Part shown: positions 1 through 14,620 of the stretch, piece after piece
How positions within the stretch are numbered: the first letter of the stretch is position 1
Layout: every line of letters starts with the position of its first letter
NCBI RefSeq assembly: GCF_018139145.2
Contig: NC_059473.1
Coordinates: forward strand, 6,626,503 to 6,690,502
Source: Gymnogyps californianus
Lineage: Eukaryota; Chordata; Aves; Accipitriformes; Cathartidae
Length of the DNA stretch: 64,000 nucleotides
Direction of reading: 5' to 3'
Translations under genes and position numbers: made by a program
Notes under the pieces: model-generated
The model's database searches: none
What the model was told of the DNA's origin: nothing
What the model saw: only the letters and a program-made list of their open reading frames with translations

Positions 1-575
1 CATCTGAAAAAAATAATAGCACTTTGATTGAGAAAAGATTTATGAACAAGCAGATCAAATGGCACGGAAGTTGCCTAGAAATGTATGCTGCAGCATTTTA
101 TATTGCAGCGTTCTGAGCAGCCTATAAGCTCTGTATATTTGGGTGATTTTCATTGAAATTCAGCGCACTATGTTGCAGGCAGGGAACCCTGCCAACAATT
201 TTATTTTTAAGATGCAGCAGCTACATGACCCATTTATGCCTTCGACAACTAGCAACTTCTCCCTCAAAAGAAAAAAAAAATAACAACCCAGTGTAGATTT
301 GAGTACCTGTCCTGTGTTTTGCTTTCAACCCTTGCCACACAGATCATGTGGAAAAGCAGTAAGGATTAACAGTGGACAGCTACTGAGATCTAGCTGTTTT
401 CCTTCTTCATTCTTCTGTTTTTATCTCCTCATGTCCAGAAGAAAAAGTGAAAGACTATGAGAGAATCTACTTTGTTAACTGCCAAATAAATTAGCACGTG
501 CCTATTATTTGATGAGGCCCTAACGAAAACAGAGGTCTTGTCTGACAGCATCAGGATAACAATGGCATTTGCCAC

Positions 576-594
576 CCCCTCCAAAATGGAGGGG
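576..594. repeat. Short perfect inverted repeat
   Basis: CCCCTCCA and TGGAGGGG form a perfect 8-bp stem around a 3-base A loop, in a locally GC-rich patch. No function is assigned. Confidence 0.5.
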
Positions 595-3500
595 TCCTCT
601 TCTACCCCTGTACCTCCCAGTTATTGCTTTGGCTGCATGTCAGTCAGATGGTCCTCTCAGTGCAGAGATGGCAGAGGTCTCAGGAGCCCGTTATTTATAT
701 AACACTACAGTGGAGGAGAACAGGCTGTTTCTTAGGCTTCCTGTGGCTCACGCTTCCAGGAAGAATTGCACTCACTGCCCACGGGAAAGAAGAAAGGTGG
801 CTTGTCCAATTCCTTCAGCTGGGATGGACATGGCAAAGTTGGAAAGTGTGAGGACTGGGGGTGGAAAAAAAAAATTAAAACCTCCACAGCAGCTACAGAG
901 CTAATAGACATGACCGACTGTGCTATGGGCAGTTATGTCTCACTACGCACATCAGCGGGGAAAGCAGATGTGCTCCTGACGCATCTCTGGGACAAAATTC
1001 ATCACGACTCCCCACTTGAGACCCCTAGCACATACACTAATCCAACCCACATTTTTAAAACCAATATTAGTCATGTCAAACTTTTAAACCCCCTCCAACT
1101 CCCCCTCTATTTATAATAAGGTAGACCAAAAGATTGTCTTTATAGTTACGTTTTTTCACCTGCTTGGAAACTGTCAGATTCATATTTTCAAGCTCCTTTG
1201 TACTGCAATCAGTACACACGGATTTTTTTTTTTTTTTAAAACTGAAAACTGGGACTCCAACTGTTTGTAACTGCAGGAAGAAGCCAAGCTCACAAAAGTT
1301 TTTGCAGGAAGTGCAGGTATGCCTATTTCCACTGCTTCAGGACAGAAATCTCAAGAGTTAAATATTATGTATCTGCCAAGTTAAATCATTATATTTGACT
1401 ATTTAACACTGCAGTAGGAGTACTTCAGTCTTCCTAGACAAAAAGAGTGGACATTTGCACCATGATTTACAAGGAATTAACCAGATACACAGTAAAACTG
1501 CTGCTGCCAAAGGGTGGAACTGCTTGTGGCTGCTTACGCACGCTCTAAAACCCCAGAGGACACTCAAGATCAGTAAATGGGAATGAATGTAAGAGTATTT
1601 TAGCAGAAATTAAGGTTACAGATTATCCCAAAACTAGGGATTTGGGACAGGTTTCTTGCTATATGATGCTTGCATTTGCCCTCTGTTGCACATACAATAT
1701 CCTCACTATAGTTCTATTAGCTGCACAAGCACACATGTAAAGGAAGAGCTTATTTATGATCCAAATGTCAAAACTATCACATTTTTGAGCAGATCAACAA
1801 AAGAGTACTTATTTGATTTTCCACTGTACTTCTGTAGAGATGATTTGGACTCAACTTGAGATTAATACTTCACGACGGCTGCTTCTCTTGACTACAGCTC
1901 CAAGCAAAAAACATTTCTCTACATACATATACATGTACATATATGAAAGCATATTAAAACATAAAAATTAGGAAGGCCATTGCAGCGGATGACTTCCCAG
2001 GAATGCATTTGGCTGATGTTGTGAAAACTGACAGGACAAGATGAAACAAGGCTAAAGTAAAGCCGTCTAACCGAAACAGGGGGAAACCTAACTGAAAAGA
2101 ATCTGAATTAATTCACTTGTTACTGCTTGGAGGTTGATTTGGATCTTTACCATTAGTTCCTATCATTTAAGCAACCAGGCTTTTTTTTTTTTTTTTACTT
2201 CGGAGTACACCAACTATGATTTTTTTTTTTTTGCTTGATTCCAAAAGGGAACTTCCTTAAAGAATTTCTTTCTTAAAGAATAGTAAAATCTCTCATCCAA
2301 ACTCACAAATTTCCCAATTTCCTGATACAGATCTCAGACTCAGTGTTCATCCTCCATCCTAACTCTCAGGGCAGCCTTATGTTCAGAGGCCTTCTGGTGG
2401 TCCACGCTCTACAGTTGCAGTTGTGAAAAGTCGCTTACTGTCTCAAATGTTGCTATGTATAAAATGAAAACCTCCTGCATGATATTTCCCTTTCTATCAG
2501 ACTTTTCCAGCAACTTTCTACTGCATTTGCCACTACAATGGTTAAGAGGCAGCCTTCCTAGGAGCAACAATATACATGCACGATGGGTGTCTGAGAATTC
2601 AGATAGACTGAACATCACTTGAAGCAGTTCCCTAAAAAGATCAAGGGACATAAAGATCAGTACAACAGGGCTTGGACTAACAATAGTCAATCCACTACTG
2701 GGATGAAGTGAATCAGATCTTCAGAGAGCTCTAACACTTTTTTTCAGGCTTTCTATACTGCTGAATGTCTTTCACAAAGTCAGAATAACACAAGGAGGAA
2801 AAGGAGGACACTGACTTTGGATTCAAGATAGGAACTACCAAAGTCCCGAAATACAGACAAAACACCTTAGTCACTTTAGAGAAGAAACTGTAGGATTTAC
2901 AAATATGTGTCTAAATTCACAAGGTCACTGACAGAGGAGTATTTCGGAAAATTTTACTTGAAAAGCTTAGATTAATCTGGATAGAAAGCAGAAGCAACAT
3001 AGGTAACCAGCTGTAATTTCTTTATTAAGAAATAAAGACTGAAGCATACTCAACAGCTATTTCTCCAACAAATCAATGGGCCAGAAATCCTGCTAATTTA
3101 TTCTGTGATTGCCCATGAGTTTTTGTGCTCCTGGGGATGTGAGCCAAGGAATTTTTGGGTATTCGTGCATAGCAGCCCAAACAAAGAATTCCCTCTGTGT
3201 TTGCAAGAGTGCTTGCTCTCCTTATTTGCCGTTTTGAGATGGAAGAACACAACAGAAGTTAATAGCATAGACTGTGGCACAAATTATTCTGGTAAATTGT
3301 CTCCAGCAAACAAAACCATCCTTGCTTTGGCTGGCTAAGCCTAGAAATCTCTTGATCAACTACTGGACCTAAGCACACTAAGGAGTCCTGTGAACAGCAA
3401 GACTAAGACAATTCTGTGTCCTGCAATCTCTGACTATTCCTTCTATTCCTGTACAATTCTGTTCTCCACAAGTTTCTTGCTTGACTTTTAAACAGAATTA

Positions 3501-6500
3501 TACCAAGACTTTCCATCAACTTCAAGTATACCTGTGAAATATTTTTTTTAAAAAATTCCTTGTAATTGCTATATGATAACTTAAGGCAGCCACTTAATAC
3601 TCGCTCTTATTGAGTAACCTTTAATTTAATGAGCCCATTTCAAGTGTCTAAACACTCAAATTACAGAGCACCAGTTCTTTTCCTCGGAAACCCTGCAGTA
3701 ATCCTATTTTCCTCATATCCTTGAGTGATCAAGTAATGTTTCATTGTATTTTAACCTAAAACACACTGTGAAAAGGAAGATATCACAAAACAGTAGTCTC
3801 AAATGGATTTAATCAAGTTCCTGCAGTGAAACTAGTTTAGTTAATGATTACTTTAATCTTATCTATATTTCCTTTCATGTTAAACATTCATTTGCCCTGT
3901 GCTACTAAAACAACAACAAAAAGGACTTCTGTATTTTGTTTTACTCTTTTTCTTCTTTGTGCAAAACTCCCATATTTTCATTACAAGAACACTTCAGTAA
4001 CAAAAATACATTTTATTCCCCAGAATGCTTTCTTTTAGCAAGCAGATTATAAACTATAGTGTTGAATTCTGAAAGCTAGTTGAATAGTTTATCTCTGTCG
4101 ATTCTGCCCTTAAGATTCCCATATTCAATTAACCAAGCTGGAGGAATGAGATATCCAGGTAAAATGTAAATACATCTCTCTCCTTTTTTTGTAAAGAAAT
4201 TCTGCTGACACAATACACTGATACAGAAGGTATCCAAGCACTGGATCAGCTACAGTGATAAGACACCCTGGGACCACTGGAAAAGGAGAAGTGCACACAG
4301 AGGAAACATGCAAGAAATTGGAGAGTAAGAGTGCTTATTTTTTTCAGAAGAAACTATCTGTTGTCTGGCCTAGCTAGCTGTAAGAGAACTGAGAAAGATC
4401 AGCAGGGGCAGCCTGTCAGCAAGCAAAGAGGATGGGAGTACATAGGAAGCCCACTAACCACTTAACAGCCAACACCTTCCCATTCCCAGAAAGGCCAGGA
4501 CAAGCGCTAGCCTGTGCAGAGCTTCACTAGCTCGCCCTACTCAGAGCTCACATCAAGTAATCAAAACATATCAGAACCAAGAGAACTGCCTAGATGTGAA
4601 TTGACAAAAAATACAGTGACTAGCGTAGCTCTAGGCCAGCCACCAAAGTACAGAAGCACTCCTGCTGTTGAGTCACAGCAACAGGGAGTTGTGAGTAGGT
4701 GTGAAGCAGTTAGAAAACCACAAACCTACCACAGGATGACGATTGTCAGAGATGACTCGTGATTTTTGCTATAAAACAGTTTGTGACTACTACAAAAATT
4801 TGAATGCTGCCATTTCTTTTAAAAAGATAATGCTTGGGACCTTTTGGAGGTCAGGTCCCTTTGGCTACGGCAGGTGACTATAAAGTCACAGTCACTTTAC
4901 CTGTGAAATACAGGAGGTCAAGATGACTCAATGTGAGATGTCTTAAACAGGACTTATAGCTCATGACCAGCTACTTCCTTTGTAATAAATATGCAAATTT
5001 AAGTGTTGAACCATAGTAACAAGTACCTATTGAAGTGACCTCAGACTTTTTACAGTATAGAAAGATTCATTTTAAAACAGAGAACAAATGATGGGTTACA
5101 TGGAGGGGATTCGCTTGAGCCATGACAACGCCATGTAGTGAGATGCTGCATGTTATAAGGCACTGCTCCAAGACTATATGATTATCCTTAACATGACAGA
5201 AGCATTGAACACTCATGTAACTCAGTCTTCTGAATGTCATGACACTTCTGGCTGTGCCATTCAAGTAAGTACCAACAGGCAAGCATTAAAGAAAAAAGTG
5301 TTTCTCAATTTCTCCAGGTACACAAACTGCATCCCTGGCTTTTTGCTGCTGATCACTCCCCCTAATCTCATGGAAAAGAAAGTAATTTTCCACACTCTCC
5401 ACCCCTCGCCAAAATTAGGCCAGACCGATAGGTGAATCTAGCAAATATATTAGAAAATAAAATAATTGGATCAGAACATTTTCAGACATAGTCCAGGACA
5501 CATTTGCTTGTATAAGGAAAGTAAGTTTAAAATTTTGTCTTAAAAATAGAAATCCTGAGACACAGTCATGGAGGGGAAACTGATGTGTTGGGTGGAAGTT
5601 GCTTTATATATTGCATTTTAAGAAAAAATGTTGAACCCATTAGATACTCATTTTCAATATAAAACTTACTGTACAGACCAAAATAGTGCATCACACCCCA
5701 AAGCAATACACTAGCTTGACCTTATAAAAAAAAGATAGAAATCATACCCCACTCAGTCATTATGGAAAGAGCTATTTCCATTCATCCTGGACACCGGTAA
5801 AGTGGAAAATTCAAACCAACCTGGATCTCTACCTTTTCTGCTTTTAAAACCACAGAAGAATAATGGTTTTTTAGACAGATCTCAGAAGAACAGTAGCATC
5901 TGGATACACTGTGCATGACTTCATATATTGCTTTTACCAACTGAAAAGGCAAAAAAAAGACTAGACATTTCATAAAATGCTTTTCAGCCATCAGGACTTG
6001 TTTAATACCACATTTGTTGAAACATATGGCATAACAGTACCTCCTAAACAGAGGTATTTATTAAAGAAAGTGGTTATAAATACAGATCCAAATAAACACT
6101 TTCAATGTGAAAAAGACTCCAGCTTTAGCTCCTTTGTTTACCCAGGCTACCTCTTCCTTAAAGCACTCTATACCACACAGATAGCTAATGGCTGAATGCA
6201 GATCATTACAGAGCACCATTGTCGTTAGCTTAAAACTGACTTTACACTTTCCCCTATTGCTATCTGCTTTGGCTCCCTTTTTCAAGAACAATTCTTGGCC
6301 ATCATGTCATTTCCCCAATGTCACTTTTAGTGTGCTGGCTATCCCTCTCTAATTTAATCCATTTCACTCGAAAAAAACACAAAGCAAAAAAATCCCCAGA
6401 ACACCAAAGAGCCCAGGAACCCAAACCATTGTTTGGGATAACGAGAAAGAGGAAGGCTAGACTGACTGCTGGCCTGGGCAATGGCCTAAAAATATCTGTT

Positions 6501-9204
6501 CAATGAGCAGACATGGCACAGCGGCCAAGGTTAGCAACCCCAACTGGTTGACCCACACCTACTATACAATGGACTGAAACATCTTCAAATTAGCTGTTGA
6601 AATCCTCGAGTTATAGTACCGCATTGTTTTAGTGTCAGTCGTCACTTACTCGCATTAAAAGGCAGCGCGTTAAACTGCTGCAGTTCAACAACGAAAGCAT
6701 AGGGGCTGGCCAGATCACTGGGGGGTTTGACCTCTTTGGTCTTGCTATTCCCACCCATCAGCCAGAACCAAACCATACAGAAAATCCAAGTTCAACAGCT
6801 TGTTCTTTAAAAGATTTGCCACGAGGCTTGCATATTTCACTTGCCAGTTTTGTGAACCAACATAAGCAACACTGCAGTGTTTCACTGGTGTATTGGGGGT
6901 GGGGCACAAATACTGCTAAGTCCTGAGGTGCTCTGGAAATAGATATGTCCAATACCAAGAGAAATGTAAAATGTACATTTGCAATCCAACTTTATTACCA
7001 TTCCAAATTTTAGAAGCATTTTGTGCAAATTAAACCAAAAGATTGGGAGTAAGGTGTCTGCCTTAGCAGAGCAGCCTGACTGCAGTCCCATGACAGCGTT
7101 GCAGCAAGCCAGAGTAATTGATGACTTAGTCTTATCATAGCAACCAATTTTTTTTTTTTATGTTTTTTTATTTTGCTAAAATGGGATTGGGTTTGGTAGG
7201 ATTGGACACCTGCCACTTTCTCTGTCCTTCTCTTACTGCCCATCTGCAGCTGACAAAAGTGTTAAAGTATACAAATAGCAGAGGGAAGAAAAGCAGCAAA
7301 AGCAGAGAAGCAGATCTTTTCTTTGATTTGCATAGTTACTCCAGACAGAAATTCAGCAAAAAGGCACAGATTTCCTCTCTCATGCTTGTTTCCCTAGTCC
7401 AACAATTGGCCAAAAAGCTACTTCTAGAAGAATGGAGGTTGTCCTCCTTGACATCAAGGGCATCTCAAAGGTTTCAACCTTTAATGCAACGTGAACTTCA
7501 GTATAACTTCACACACAGGTATAGGAGAACTGAGATGTATAGAGCTGCAAAATCTCAAATGTCCAGATCAAATGAACACTTACTCTTTAATTTATAAGGA
7601 CATGGATGTAAAGCAGAAAATCTCAGACCCCCTGTAGACAAGACATGAGTTTAGGACCCATGAGACAAAAGATCAAATACCACCTCATCTCACCTAAGGT
7701 GTGACCTACAGCATCTTAAATTAGGCCTCCTAATCTATCTGGAAGCCGCATCTCTCTACACTTGCTCTGTTGTAAGGATTATCTAACAAAATGAGCCTGA
7801 CTCTGCCCTTTATCTTATATGTGGACAGTTCTGACTGAAGAATAATTTTTGTTTGTTTGCTTTTCTTAATAAAAACAGGAAATACACACGGTTTTTTTCC
7901 CCTCAGAAGATTCAGCCTGGTAGGTAGGGCACTCCCATTGACTGTGGGATGCACAAGGATTTTAACTAGATTCTCAGGTGAATGCCCTGGTCAGTAGAAT
8001 ATCGACTACACTCAGGTGGGTCTCTCCTAACTTCCTTCATCCCCATTTAAAAAAACCAAAGCAAGTAGGACTTATTTTACTGTATTTATTATCACAACAG
8101 GAAACAAGTCCAAAGTTAAGTCCCCAACGTACGTTAAAAGATCTGTTAAATTCACCTTGTGGTCTCTTACTACTAGCACTTACATTATGAATAATTCAAG
8201 GCTGCTCCTGCTGCAGAGGACAGCACTCCATCACAGGTGGTTTGTCCAGCCTACACTGTGCTTTGCAGTTGCATTTTTTTAATCTGTTTTGCATGCTTAT
8301 AACAACTTAGTGCATCGGTTTACTCAGAGCAATGTGACCATTTAGACATCGGGAACCTAAACCATCTTAAATACTTGCTGTTACAGAATAGCTAACCAGT
8401 CTGGAGTACATTTACTATGAACTTCCTTAGGCAACTTCACCTGTAAATCTTTTGTATTCTTAAATTTTTTGTATTATGACTGTTATTTGATTCTGTGAGC
8501 TAGAGAAGAGACGGCATTCAGTATGGGTGGGCAGAAGAACAGGGGCACCTAGAGAATTCAAGAATAGGACATGCACATCTTTCAGATTTCTTTCCCTGCT
8601 GTCACATGATAAATCTGTTTGGATCTTAAGCTCAGCCCTCCTGCTCTGTCCCCAGAGCAGATAAAAGTGACCTCTGATCTCATGATTCTTATGACCATAG
8701 CAGAGCCTGAAAATCTCTCACTAAAACATGACCCAGGGCCTCAGAGACAGTCCATATAAACACTTTTGTACCTCATCCTGCCATTTCAGTATTTTCACTG
8801 TGGCTTTTAGGTACTGGTGTTAGTCAGAACTAGCCCAAGCAAGGCTCAGCCCTAAACATACTCCTTTGCAGATCTGAAATCTCAATTGAGCACTTGCTTG
8901 CTTTGTCCCCTTATTTTCTTTTGAGCCACATTTTTAAATAGTTGCTCCAAATATGGACATAAAGAAAGAAACACACATTTAAGCATAACTGAGAAATAGT
9001 CCTAACAGTGCCTGTTAAAACTGACAATCCAGATGCAGCCTGACCTAGAAAGTCCTTAAATTGCTGATTGCTAGAAGCTACAAGAGCAGTCCAGGAGAGT
9101 TCTTGCTGTTCTTCCCTCAGCACTTAAAGGCCACTGTAGAGAATAAAGATAATTGTATCTCATCTGAGAGTGTGCTAACTTTGTCTTATCAGTCATATCT
9201 TTTG

Positions 9205-9260
9205 AGGACAGGGACCATCTTGTTGGTCTGTACCTTGTTTTGTGCCTTCCGTACTCAAAG
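9205..9260 (+). repeat. Possible decayed ancient SINE/LINE 3' tail
   Basis: The stretch around GACAGGGACCATCTTGTTGG, followed by a T-rich segment, resembles the 3' tail shared by very old amniote LINE/SINE families such as L2/MIR-like elements. The match is short and from memory, so this is a weak call. Confidence 0.25.
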
Positions 9261-12200
9261 TGTCAAGGAACAGACCAAATTCTCCACATGGTGTTGAGGA
9301 AATGACAATTTCCATGCTCCTAGGACAAAGAAGAGACAAAAGTCTCCTTGACATTCCTAAGATCTGGCCCAAATTTTGAATATCTCTTTTTAAAAATCAG
9401 AATAAAATCAGATTTACAGTTTTTCTTACCATACAAGTCACTGTAATCCCCCCATTAAAAAAGGAAGCAAAAAAGCTTAACACATCAGACAGTCAAAATA
9501 AAAATAAACATGCTAGTTTTTGAAAAGGCCAGAATCTCATCAACTCCAGCTCTTGCAAGCTAAGCTGAGTGCACAGCACTACGACAACATCCTCCTGGCA
9601 CATTGCTTAAGGCCAAAAGAAACCAGTAAGTGTTTGTGCGAGCTCTGGGAACACAGCAATTCCTGCACCTACTGTCTGGCTGAAGGAGAGAATCTCTTTG
9701 GAAGACACTCACTTTTCACACAAAATCTCCAGGTTCTCCATCAGGGTCTACACAGAGCACAGCCTGCCATACTCTGACGATAACCAGAACCACACAGACC
9801 TATGACTGCCTTCAAATTCATCACACAAAGAACCTTCTGTTGAGATAATTTCTTCAACTCAATTTATTGTCAACCTATCCCTGAGGATTCCATCAGGAAG
9901 AGGCTGAAGCACAGCGTTTCCGCTTCTGGATGTCTCCTTATGGCAAAAAGTTCATATTTAAGTGACTTACCCACAAAAAAGATAAACATCACGTTCAGCT
10001 GGACTTCTATTGATAGCCAGATCCCCGGGCAGGACCAATCCTTTTTTCCTAACTTTAAACAGTTATAAAGAGTATGTCTGCATAGGAATTTAGACAAATT
10101 CTTGATTAAACATTACTGAATGCAAGTGACAAGCATATTGGACATAGTTTGCCCATCTTTACCAAACAAAGTTCAAGCTTATATATGCAATGCACTGATT
10201 ATTTTGTTCAGGTATTCTTTCCACTAAACACACAGTAAAGGCCATAGCATACTTGCCACACAAACTATTCTATGTTTTTATTACTTGGAATATCAATCTA
10301 ATTCTCTATTCAGGGAGCCTTTCTACACAATTATGATAAAATAGAGTGTTTTCTTTCCCCCCTGCACAGAAATAATCTTTTGGCCTGTGGCTCCAAATCT
10401 ACTTGCTCCTCTGCATTTCTTGGCTGTTTTTAAAATTGTATTTATTACAGCTACAGAATTGATTTTGTGCCTTATAATTACGGCTGGGTTTGCCACTCAC
10501 TATGCCTAGTCATCTTTTAGGCTGGCAAATATTCTCTATCTGGAGCTATAAATATAAATACAGATAAGTAAGAAAGACTTGCAATTGTAGCAATGGCACA
10601 CCAGTGATGAATTGAAGGTAAAACTCATAGTAAGCCAGGCAGCCTTGTCACAAGGCCTCACAGCAGAACAAAGAAATATGTGCTTTGGAATGATTTCCAA
10701 AGCAGACTTGCACATTTATTTTGAATCTTTTAACATCATCTGCCTGGCACCTTGCAACAACTGCTATGTATGACCAAAGCATCATTGCAAATAAACTCCT
10801 ATTTCCCAATAATACAAATAGTCCTTCTAAGGCTGGTAGGCATATTCAAGAGAGGTTAATATTAACCTGTTTAAAGGGTAACTATCTGCAACATCTTTCA
10901 CTATGCAAAACTTCAGGCAAAATGTCTGTCAGCAAAATGTAAACTCATCTATGTTTTTATCTCAGAGGTGGAACTACTCCTAGCAAAGCTCAATGAAGTG
11001 TCAAGCGTTGTTTTTTTGTTCGGTCCACACAGACACCTCTCTTGGAGACCAGGCATTTCATAGTCAACAATTATGTCCCCAAAATTTTCAGATACTGCTC
11101 ACAGGCACTTTAAGGAACTGTCAAGAACCACTCCAGGAATTTCCCCCCTCAGAAAACCATGTCTAATGCCCAAAAGTAATTCTTACAATTACTTTTTAAA
11201 TTTGGTAAGTTCAGGTCTTTTCAATCACTTAATGGTGTTGTGGATTTAAAAAAGAGGAAACAAAAAAGGGAAAAGACAACCGAGTTTTTCCCTTCCTGTC
11301 CCTCTCAAAATATCACAAGATTCAAAAAATTAGGGTTTAAAGGAGGAAGGGAAAAATCAGTTATTTAAAATACCAAGACCTAGTAACAAAATTCAGATTG
11401 TGCACTTAGTGAAGCGGAGGCTGTATGTGCTTACAAAGCTTTTAAAACAGCAGAACTTTTAATATTGCTAAGATCCAAGTCTCAGGAGAGAAACTAATAA
11501 TTGAAGATTGAACTTACAGGTAAACAAAAAATTTACAGTTTTGTGCAGTGCCAAAGACATCTACAATTCCTAAGCTTTTGTTTTCTGTAACAACGCAGGC
11601 TCATTAATTCTGATTTTCTTAAAACAGAATTACATGGGGCTATATTGTTATTTTAATTAAAAAACAAAACACCACAGTTCTTTTCCTGTAAAGTGCATTA
11701 TGATATTGTAAAACTTTTTTCTTTTCTTCCCCCAATGTAAGAAAAACTCCATCTTCCTTCCCCTAGAGGCACTAGATTCAGACAGATGTAGTCCTGGGTG
11801 ACTTTATGCCCATAGTAAGAGTTTTAAGCAACTAAAAGTAACCTATGAGAAAGAAATAGCTTGCTTTCTACTCTAGTGTCTTTAGAGCCAATAGCAAGGT
11901 AAGCTTTAGATCCCTACCAGTGTGCAAAACCAAACAAAACCAACCAAAACCACCCACACACTGAAAATCACATTCTCAAGATTACACTGAGTATTCACAG
12001 CATCTACTATGGAGTTTGTGGATGCTTATGATTCTCTGTGATGCAGGAAACTATTTTTGCCACCTTGCCATGAGATCCGTGGCCTATATTTTGCAGCACG
12101 TGCTACATATAAAGTCATACAAGATGTGCGTACTTAAATCAGCACTACTTCAAGAAACTTAAGAGTTTCATTCTGGGCTGCTATACATACAAATTTATTA

Positions 12201-14289
12201 TAAATTTAGCAATTCTTATGACCAAACTATGAACACAAATTAACTGCTCATTCAAACTATTTGCTGTAGTTTAAAATGTTAACTTCATCCTGAACTTAAG
12301 AACCATAATGCAATCTTAAAGCAATTGCTTAAAACAATTCAGCTATGCAACTGTGTATTTTTCTCAGGTAATAAATAACCCCACTGTCTTAAATATAAGC
12401 CATGCATTAGAGAATGGTATGTGTTGCTACTCATTGCCCACGTCTTCATAAATTGGTTCCACCCCATGCCAACATACACAGCTCCAAATGGAGACAGTCC
12501 AGAAACAGTGTTTCTCTAGTACACAAAACAACAATCCATGGTTAACCTCAGAAATTCTGTAATGTATTGTATCTATTCCTTAACATACACTGTATTAAAC
12601 ATAAGCCATAATGTCACACATGAGTTATTCTTGTACAGGAGCAAATTCTTCTCTGGCCCACATAGAGAAGACTGGAGTGACATCTGCTGTTTCGCATGGA
12701 GTTTTACTAACAAGATTTTTCATTTAGCAGCCATTTTGATTAAACAGATGCAATGGATCTTCTTAACACCTAAAAACAGGACGCACGTGCACTCACGCTG
12801 CTCTCAAAATGCTGCTATTCTGTTGAACGCTGATATAAAGAAGTCCTTGAAGAGATTTTACATTCACAAAGACATCAAGTGCATACAGCTTTTCTTATTT
12901 GACACTATAATATTTCAGTACTGAAAGGAGGATTTTACACAGCAATTTTCATTATTAAAAATCTAAACTAATTTCTCTGCTGCTTTGCTTTGGAGATGAA
13001 TACCTTATTTGGAAAGGCCCGCACCATACCAATAAAAAAAAGACTGGATTATTCAATGCAGGTTTCAAGTATTCCACTTGCTTAGCATTTTGTATTATAT
13101 TCTTTTAATTACCAACACATATAAAACAGTTTATTTCAAAGGTAAGAGACAGCAGGGACATCTTCAACTGTCTTAGCTACTGCCTGATTAATCATGTTTC
13201 AGCTGAGAGCAACTTTCAATTAGAAATGTTCCCAGCTGGGGAACATTAACACATTTGAGTGGCCAGACCAAACACTTCAGTGTCTGTGTATAATACTGAA
13301 AAAGCATAATTTATGGACAAATTCATGTTTACAAGTAAAGCATCACGACAGAACCGTTCAAGATCTGATTCAGCAAAGACATCTGGGCCAAACACAAAGC
13401 ATGGAAGTCAGTCCAACACTTATCACAGAACTACCTCACACTTAAGTGATACAGGGATAGACAATTTCAGGAGACACTTTCTAGGATCATTGTTTAAATG
13501 CCAAAAAGAACTCAGGTAACAAATTAAAAATCTAATTTTCCTTTTCTAACCTCTGTTGCCTGATCCCAACAAAGAATAAAACAGGAGGCCAGGGTTAAGG
13601 CATATAAAATCAAGTGAAGAATTTGTTGTACCTTTGTTAGTTACAGAAGAAACGTTTGCTTGCTTAAAAATGAAGCAATGGAAAGCAAAAAAGAGAAAAA
13701 AGGCTGGCATAGACAGACGGCCATGCCACACTCCCCCCTGTTTAGTAGGCACCATGCCATTTTTATGGGTGCAGGTACGTGGTCTTCCCATCTGAACTCC
13801 ACCAGGGAGCCCCACACGAAGTGGCTCTTGGGCCATTCCCCTTCTCAAAGATACTGGAAGCCATCTCAGCCCTCCCAGAAAGCGCCAATTTCAGGAAGTT
13901 CCTCAGACCTTAAGCACACCTTCAAACCCTTGTTTCTCCACAGGTAGGTCCCAGTGATCTGCCTCTTAGGGGAGCACAGCACCATGTCACACCTGCCCCA
14001 GATAACAGCCATCAGCAACCACACCTTTACACCATCCACATCCAATAGCTGTTGGGTTTTTCTTTGCCCCTGCCTGTTTTTTTGAGGTCAGCCCTTTTGG
14101 CTGATTGATCTCCAGGAGTGGCACATGTCCCTCCTGAAGCACTCACCACACAAGCAAAATCTCTTTTTCTCAGCACCTCCTCCAGGATTCGGCTTTGCTA
14201 ACATCTCTAGCACTCTTCCTTGGCTTTCCCCTCCTCCAAGTTTCTTTAAAATCAGTAATTTTTCCACATCCTTCACCAACGATTAAGAG

Positions 14290-14620
14290 AGGGCTCACAA
14301 AATGGCGTCCTGCGAGGGGCTGCGCAGCCTCTGTGGGGAGAGGCCGGTTCCAGCTGGTTCCAGCAGCTGCACCACAGGGCACAGCCAAGCCCCTCAGCCA
14401 TGCCAGCAGCACCTCTGCATAAACAGATTTAAGAAAGGGCAAAACGCTGCTCGGCAGCGAGGAATGAGGGGGAAGAGTGAGAGAAACACAGGGAGAGGAG
14501 GTTTATCTCGACCCAGGAAGTTTTTCACTCTGTTTTCTCCCCTCTGTCCTGTTGAGGCAGGGAGTGAGCAAGCAGCTGGGTAGGTGCCTGGCAGCTGGCC
14601 ATGGACAACCCTGAGATTCA
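14290..14620 (+). mobile_element. Probable LTR-retroelement-derived block
   Basis: A GC-rich segment interrupts AT-rich surroundings. It contains phrases such as CCCCTCAGCCATG, CAGCACCTCTGCATAAACAG and AGCAAGCAGCTGGGTAGGTG, which I recognise as part of a dispersed avian ERV/LTR family. It also holds one AAAATGGCGTC (YY1-like) site. Boundaries are approximate, and no terminal TG...CA pair or target-site duplication was identified. The moderately GC-rich DNA just to the left (13.7-14.3 kb) may belong to the same element. No open retroviral gene is present. Confidence 0.4.

Larger units (their letters stand above)
1..13650. other. Gene-poor intergenic DNA beyond the MKKS 3' end
   Basis: No exon, RNA gene or intact mobile element could be recognised here. 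Open frames exist (the longest has 145 codons at 7160-7597), but they show no recognisable domain, conserved motif or splice context, and such frames occur by chance in a stretch this size. The DNA is AT-rich with scattered A/T runs. Small structures seen inside it are listed separately. In human, SNAP25 lies on this side of MKKS; none of its coding exons was seen, so it is presumably outside the window. Confidence 0.6.

Noticed and set aside
569..904. 111-codon ORF in a locally GC-richer patch
   Set aside because: A second frame of 75 codons overlaps it, no domain is visible, and there is no supporting splice or poly(A) signal.
7160..7597. 145-codon open frame in the intergenic region
   Set aside because: Begins inside a T-rich run, has no recognisable motif, splice context or poly(A) arrangement; likely chance.
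12538..12924. 128-codon open frame
   Set aside because: Low-complexity AT-rich translation with no family resemblance; likely chance.
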